In this document: piece after piece, positions 5,526 to 8,483 of the stretch
How positions within the stretch are numbered: position 1 is the first letter of the stretch
Layout of the letters: every line of letters begins with the position of its first letter
Source of the DNA: Thiohalobacter sp.
Lineage (GTDB): Bacteria; Pseudomonadota; Gammaproteobacteria; Thiohalobacterales; Thiohalobacteraceae
Length of the DNA: 8,483 nt
Direction of reading: 5' to 3'
Assembly: GCA_027030825.1 (NCBI GenBank)
Contig: JALVEM010000370.1
Coordinates: 1 to 8,483 of the forward strand
Translations under genes and position numbers: made by a program
Notes under the pieces: model-generated
What the model was told of the DNA's origin: nothing
Database searches by the model: none
The model's input: the letters and a program-made list of their open reading frames with translations, nothing else

Positions 5526-7568
5526 ATGTCAGAGAATCCGCTGTTGAATCTCGAGGGGCTGCCGCCGTTTTCGAAGATCCGGCCGGAGCATGTGGAGCCC
5601 GCGATCGACACGCTCATCGCCGAGTGCCGGGCGACGGTCGAGCGGCTGCTGGATGCGCATGAAACCTTCACCTGGGACAACCTGATCCAGCCCATCGAGG
5701 ATGTCGAGGACCGGCTGTCGCGGGCCTGGTCGCCGGTCTCGCACATGAACTCGGTGGTCAATTCCGAACCCCTGCGCGAGGCCTACAACGCCTGCCTGCC
5801 GAAGCTCTCCGAATACGGCACGGACATGGGCCAGAACGAGCGCCTCTATGCAGCCGTGCGCCAGATCGCCGAGCGCGAGGACTTTCGGAACCTTTCCGAG
5901 GCGCAGCGAAAGATCATCGAGAACGAGCTGCGCGACTTCCGGCTCTCGGGCGTGGATCTGCCCAAAGAGAAGCGCGAACGCTTCAAGGCCATCCAGCAGG
6001 AGCTTTCCACCCTGACGGCGAAGTTCGAGGAGAACCTGCTCGATGCCACCAATGCCTGGCACATCCTGATCACCGACGAGCAACGGCTCGCCGGCCTGCC
6101 GGAGAGCGCCGTGGCGCTGGCGAGGCAGATGGCCGAACGCGAGGGCAAAGAAGGCTGGTTCTTCAACCTGGAATTCCCTTCCTACTACCCGGTGCTCACC
6201 TACGCCGACGACCGCGATCTCCGTTTCGAGATGTATGAAGCCTATGTGACTCGGGCTTCCGACGAGGGGCCGAACGCGGGGAAATGGGACAACGGCCCCG
6301 TCATGGAACGCATCCTGGCCCTGCGGCACGAGTCGGCGCAGCTCTTGGGCTTTCGCAATTACGCCGAGAAGTCCCTGGCCACCAAGATGGCGAAGTCGCC
6401 GGAACAGGTGCTGCGCTTTCTCGAGGAACTGGCGGCACGATCCCTGCCACGGGCAAAAGAGGAACTCGAGGAGGTGCGCGCCTTCGCCCGAGAACGATTC
6501 GGCGTGACCGAGCTCGAGGCCTGGGACATTCCCTACTATTCGGAGAAGCTGCGCCAGGATCGCTACGCCATCAGCCAGGAGGACCTGCGTCCCTGGTTCC
6601 CGGTGCCGAAGGTGCTCGAAGGCATGTTCGAGGTGGTGCACCGCCTCTACGGCATCCGTATCAGCGAGCATCCGGGCGTGGACGTCTGGCATCCCGACGT
6701 GCGCTTCTTCGACATCCACGACGAGCTGGGCAACCTGCGCGGCCAGTTCTATCTCGACCTCTACGCGCGACCCAACAAGCGCGGCGGCGCCTGGATGGAC
6801 GAGTGCATCTCGCGCCGGCTGACTCGTGACGGCGTGCAGACGCCGGTGGCCTATCTGACCTGCAATTTCACGCCGCCCATCGGCGACGATCCGGCGCTGC
6901 TCACCCACGACGAGGTGATCACCCTGTTCCACGAGTTCGGCCACGGCCTGCATCACATGCTCACGCAGGTGGACTATGCCGGCGTCTCCGGCATTTCCGG
7001 AGTGGCCTGGGACGCCGTCGAGCTGCCCAGCCAGTTCATGGAGAACTGGTGCTGGGAACGCGAGGCGCTGGATCTGATCTCCGGCCACTACCGGACCGGC
7101 GAGCCCCTGCCGCAGGCGCTGTTCGAGCGGATGAAGGCGGCGCGCAACTTCCAGTCCGCCATGCAGATGGTGAGGCAGCTCGAGTTCGCCATCTTCGATT
7201 TCCGTCTGCATCTGGAATACGATCCGGACAAGGGCGCACGCATCTACGAGATCCTGCAGGAAGTGCGCGATCGGGTGGCCGTGGTGAAACCGCCCTCCTT
7301 CAACCGCTTTCCGCACAGCTTCTCGCACATCTTCGCCGGCGGTTACGCGGCCGGCTACTACAGCTACAAGTGGGCCGAGGTGCTTTCCGCCGATGCCTAC
7401 TCGGCCTTCGAGGAAGCCGGCATCTTCGACCGCGAGACCGGATTGCGTTTCCTGAAGACCATTCTCGAGCAGGGCGGCTCGCGCGACCCCATGGAGCTCT
7501 TCATCGAATTCCGCGGCCGCGAGCCCACCATCGACGCTCTGCTGCGCCATTCGGGGCTTGCCGCCTGA
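5526..7568 (+). CDS. prlC: Oligopeptidase A (M3 family zinc metallopeptidase)
   Basis: This 680-aa cytosolic zinc endopeptidase breaks down short peptides, including cleaved signal peptides, and is the same length as E. coli PrlC/OpdA. The N-terminal helical half (NPLLNLEGLPPFSKI, then long helices to about residue 440) leads to the thermolysin-like core: HEFGH at 469-473 with zinc ligands H469 and H473 and catalytic E470, the third ligand E499 in WDAVELPSQ, and the downstream substrate-site segment SFSHIFAGGYAAGYYSY with conserved His and Tyr. The C-terminus, ELFIEFRGREPTIDALL, is typical of PrlC. The ATG at 5526 has AGGAG (5515-5519) six bases upstream. It is divergent from gorA across a repeat-rich gap and is followed after 5 nt by an antitoxin-like gene, probably in the same transcript. 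A 691-aa open frame on the opposite strand is a composition shadow. Confidence 0.97.
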   Translation: MSENPLLNLEGLPPFSKIRPEHVEPAIDTLIAECRATVERLLDAHETFTWDNLIQPIEDVEDRLSRAWSPVSHMNSVVNSEPLREAYNACLPKLSEYGTDMGQNERLYAAVRQIAEREDFRNLSEAQRKIIENELRDFRLSGVDLPKEKRERFKAIQQELSTLTAKFEENLLDATNAWHILITDEQRLAGLPESAVALARQMAEREGKEGWFFNLEFPSYYPVLTYADDRDLRFEMYEAYVTRASDEGPNAGKWDNGPVMERILALRHESAQLLGFRNYAEKSLATKMAKSPEQVLRFLEELAARSLPRAKEELEEVRAFARERFGVTELEAWDIPYYSEKLRQDRYAISQEDLRPWFPVPKVLEGMFEVVHRLYGIRISEHPGVDVWHPDVRFFDIHDELGNLRGQFYLDLYARPNKRGGAWMDECISRRLTRDGVQTPVAYLTCNFTPPIGDDPALLTHDEVITLFHEFGHGLHHMLTQVDYAGVSGISGVAWDAVELPSQFMENWCWEREALDLISGHYRTGEPLPQALFERMKAARNFQSAMQMVRQLEFAIFDFRLHLEYDPDKGARIYEILQEVRDRVAVVKPPSFNRFPHSFSHIFAGGYAAGYYSYKWAEVLSADAYSAFEEAGIFDRETGLRFLKTILEQGGSRDPMELFIEFRGREPTIDALLRHSGLAA

Positions 7569-7573
7569 ACGCC

Positions 7574-7969
7574 ATGGCCGAGATCGTCGACATCGATCGG
7601 GCACGCGAGCATCGCGAGCTGTGCCGGCTCGTGCTCGAGATCCTGCGCGACTGGGAGGTGAGCGAGCCCGACCAGGCGCGCCTGCTCGGGCTCGAGGACA
7701 TGACGGCCCGCCGCTGGCGGCGCATCCGCGCCGGCCAGGAAACCCTGCCCGAGGACGAGGCCGTGCTGATGCGCATCCATCTCATCCTCTCCATCTACCG
7801 CCGGTTGCAGTTGCACTATCCGCGCAGCGCTGCAGCAGCCGATGCCTACGTCACTGCATCCTTGCGCCGGCTCGGCGGCCGCACGCCGCTGGAAGTCATG
7901 CTCGAAGGCGGCGAACGCGGCATGCGCGTGGTGCTCGAACACCTGCAGGGCAGCGGACCCTGGGGATGA
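7574..7969 (+). CDS. Xre/MbcA/ParS-type antitoxin-like protein (DUF2384), 131 aa
   Basis: The protein is small and all-helical. Residues 13-75 fit an Xre-like helix-turn-helix: LVLEILRDWEVS, then QARLLGLEDMTARRWRRIRAG, in which LLGLEDMTARRWRRIR would be the recognition helices. Residues 96-125 (SLRRLGGRTPLEVMLEGG, then an LEHL helix) match the toxin-binding domain pattern of the MbcA/ParS/Xre group, G-x-TP-L-x-x-(L/M)-x-x-G. Members usually neutralise an adjacent RES-domain toxin, but no such gene lies on either side here, so this is an orphan or a housekeeping regulator. It starts 5 nt after prlC, has no strong Shine-Dalgarno sequence of its own, and is probably expressed by coupling with prlC. 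Codon use is like the neighbouring genes, giving no sign of recent transfer. Downstream there is only repeat DNA and no clear terminator. The gene is certain; the function is inferred from motifs by eye. Confidence 0.8.
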   Translation: MAEIVDIDRAREHRELCRLVLEILRDWEVSEPDQARLLGLEDMTARRWRRIRAGQETLPEDEAVLMRIHLILSIYRRLQLHYPRSAAAADAYVTASLRRLGGRTPLEVMLEGGERGMRVVLEHLQGSGPWG

Positions 7970-7973
7970 GGCG

Positions 7974-8007
7974 CCGGACGATTCCGGGGATTCCTTTTCA
8001 CGTCCGG
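7974..8007 (+). terminator. Weak inverted repeat after the antitoxin-like gene
   Basis: CCGGACG (7974-7980) and CGTCCGG (8001-8007) form a 7-bp perfect stem with a 20-nt loop starting 5 nt after the stop codon. No T tract follows, so it is at best a Rho-assisted or processing hairpin. It may also be part of the repeat cluster that follows. Confidence 0.25.
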
Positions 8008-8011
8008 ATAG

Positions 8012-8029
8012 CCATGGAAAACACGGAAA
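8012..8029. repeat. Two CACGGAAA-type nonamers
   Basis: CCATGGAAA (8012-8020) and ACACGGAAA (8021-8029) are 9-bp tandem units of the same family as the inverted arrays at 5413-5493, and are preceded by TAG as in those arms. The same repeat therefore flanks prlC and its downstream gene on both sides. Confidence 0.55.
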
Positions 8030-8057
8030 GCGATCCTTTCGGATCCGCTGATTCCAA

Positions 8058-8092
8058 GCGCAGAGACCGCAAGGGCGCAGAGAGCGCAGAAA
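8058..8092. repeat. GCGCAGAGA nonamer array (about 4 units)
   Basis: GCGCAGAGA (8058-8066), CCGCAAGG (8067-8074), GCGCAGAGA (8075-8083) and GCGCAGAAA (8084-8092) form a degenerate tandem array of 9-, 8-, 9- and 9-bp units. It is a different sequence family from the CACGGAAA nonamers but has the same period. It lies in non-coding DNA. Confidence 0.6.
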
Positions 8093-8125
8093 CCACGCCG
8101 ATCCATGCCACTGGGCCGACAGTAT

Positions 8126-8170
8126 TCCTGGATCCCGGATAGCCCGCTGCGCGGTCTTCCGGGATGACCA
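8126..8170 (+). repeat. ATTCCGGA-family hairpin repeat, copy 1
   Basis: The copy starts TCCTGGATCCCGGAT. Outer arms ATCCCGGA (8132-8139) and TCCGGGAT (8158-8165) are perfect, and inner arms CCGC (8144-8147) and GCGG (8151-8154) close a TGC loop. It ends in GACCA, as do the later copies. Both arms differ from the other copies at matching positions (C for T, G for A), so pairing is kept by compensating change. Confidence 0.7.
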
Positions 8171-8176
8171 AAGGTG

Positions 8177-8214
8177 TGGATTCCGGATCGGCGCCACGCG
8201 CCGTTCAGAATGAC
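8177..8214 (+). repeat. ATTCCGGA-family hairpin repeat, copy 2
   Basis: ATTCCGGA (8180-8187) pairs imperfectly with TTCAGAAT (8204-8211), while the inner stem CGGCGC (8189-8194) and GCGCCG (8198-8203) is perfect around CAC. It lies 6 bp after copy 1 in the same orientation. Confidence 0.65.
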
Positions 8215-8224
8215 AGAAGAGAGG

Positions 8225-8241
8225 GTCGTTCCGGGTGAGCG
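8225..8241 (-). repeat. ATTCCGGA-family repeat, partial inverted copy
   Basis: GTCGTTCCGGGTGAGCG matches the start of the inverted copy at 8287-8303 at 15 of 17 positions and lacks a second arm, so it appears truncated. A further degenerate fragment, GTCAATCCGG, lies at 8256-8265. Confidence 0.45.
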
Positions 8242-8286
8242 GGTTTTTCTTCTTCGTCAATCCGGACGACCGGTTTCTCTCCTTTC

Positions 8287-8323
8287 GTCATTCCGGGCGA
8301 GCGAAGCGAGACACGGAATCCAG
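8287..8323 (-). repeat. ATTCCGGA-family hairpin repeat, inverted copy
   Basis: Read on the minus strand it begins CTGGATTCCG and ends CGGAATGAC, the same ends as the plus-strand copies. The outer arms ATTCCG (8290-8295) and CGGAAT (8314-8319) are perfect, and the centre differs (GAGCGAAGCGAG). Confidence 0.65.
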
Positions 8324-8360
8324 AAACCACGCTGATCCGTGACGCACGGGCTGGAACTTC

Positions 8361-8404
8361 TCCTGGATTCCGGATAAGCGCCACGCGCTTTCCGGAATGA
8401 CCAA
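8361..8404 (+). repeat. ATTCCGGA-family hairpin repeat, most perfect copy
   Basis: ATTCCGGA (8367-8374) pairs with TCCGGAAT (8391-8398), and AAGCGC (8376-8381) with GCGCTT (8385-8390) around CAC. This gives 14 base pairs with one bulged T at 8375. The flanks TCCTGG and GACCAA match copy 1. Confidence 0.75.
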
Positions 8405-8407
8405 GGG

Positions 8408-8434
8408 TGGCGCCGCGCGCAGTCCGGAATGACC
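8408..8434 (+). repeat. ATTCCGGA-family repeat, right-half fragment
   Basis: TCCGGAATGACC at 8423-8434 is identical to the right arm of the previous copy, preceded by a GC-rich centre (GGCGCCGCGCGC) but with no left ATTCCGGA arm, so it is a partial copy. The remaining bases to 8483 hold only a short palindrome (TCGTT CGGG AACGA, 8464-8477). Confidence 0.5.
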
Positions 8435-8483
8435 GCAGTGGCGAAGTGCGTGGCAATGCTCCATCGTTCGGGAACGAGCAAAA

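Noticed and set aside
5529..7604. 691-aa open frame on the minus strand opposite prlC
   Set aside because: It mirrors almost the whole of prlC, has no domain signature, and the plus strand encodes a complete M3 peptidase.
8225..8257. Intrinsic terminator ending in the T-rich run near 8244-8252
   Set aside because: The only stem before the T run is 3 bp (CCG/CGG), and it lies about 280 bp past the last gene inside repeat DNA.
7970..8483. Several short minus- and plus-strand frames in the 3' region as genes
   Set aside because: They run through the nonamer and hairpin repeats, lack ribosome sites and have no recognisable domains.

Overview
The window is about 8.5 kb of GC-rich bacterial chromosome. 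The strong GC bias at third codon positions, a Pseudomonas-type (aspartate loop, probably Mg-dependent) HemB, a YrdA-family gamma-carbonic anhydrase, a 680-residue PrlC and the gor/prlC neighbourhood all point to a gammaproteobacterium. A Chromatiales/Ectothiorhodospiraceae-like lineage is my best guess, but the order is not proven by the sequence. No rRNA, tRNA, CRISPR array, transposase or phage gene was seen.

Layout. (1) 183-689 (-) is an unrecognised 168-aa protein, divergent from (2) hemB (764-1786, +) and aroE (1783-2610, +). These two are a translationally coupled pair (ATGA overlap) with a plausible sigma70 promoter at 701-728. (3) Convergent with aroE and overlapping its end by 17 nt is a small RRM-type RNA-binding protein gene (2594-2947, -), with its own good promoter (3068-3096) and a leader of about 113 nt. 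(4) Upstream on the same strand are yrdA (3112-3651, -) and gorA (3936-5294, -). The yrdA/gorA gap holds a 185-bp element bounded by 26-bp imperfect inverted repeats. (5) gorA and prlC (5526-7568, +) diverge across 231 bp made almost wholly of short tandem and inverted repeats; a perfect TATAAT for prlC abuts the last repeat arm. (6) prlC is followed after 5 nt by a small Xre/MbcA/ParS antitoxin-like gene (7574-7969, +) with no toxin partner in view. (7) 7970-8483 is non-coding and packed with nonamer repeats and several copies of an ATTCCGGA hairpin repeat.

The genes are mainly housekeeping: porphobilinogen synthesis, shikimate synthesis, glutathione recycling, a hexapeptide-repeat metalloenzyme and cytosolic oligopeptide turnover. 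They do not form one pathway. The unusual content lies between the genes: at least four kinds of short repeat (heptamer arrays, nonamer arrays, ATTCCGGA hairpins and the 185-bp inverted-repeat element) fill nearly every intergenic gap after yrdA. I found no convincing defence system or other new multi-gene system. The best candidates for something undescribed are the 185-bp structured element, the repeat-built gorA/prlC promoter region and the orphan antitoxin-like gene.
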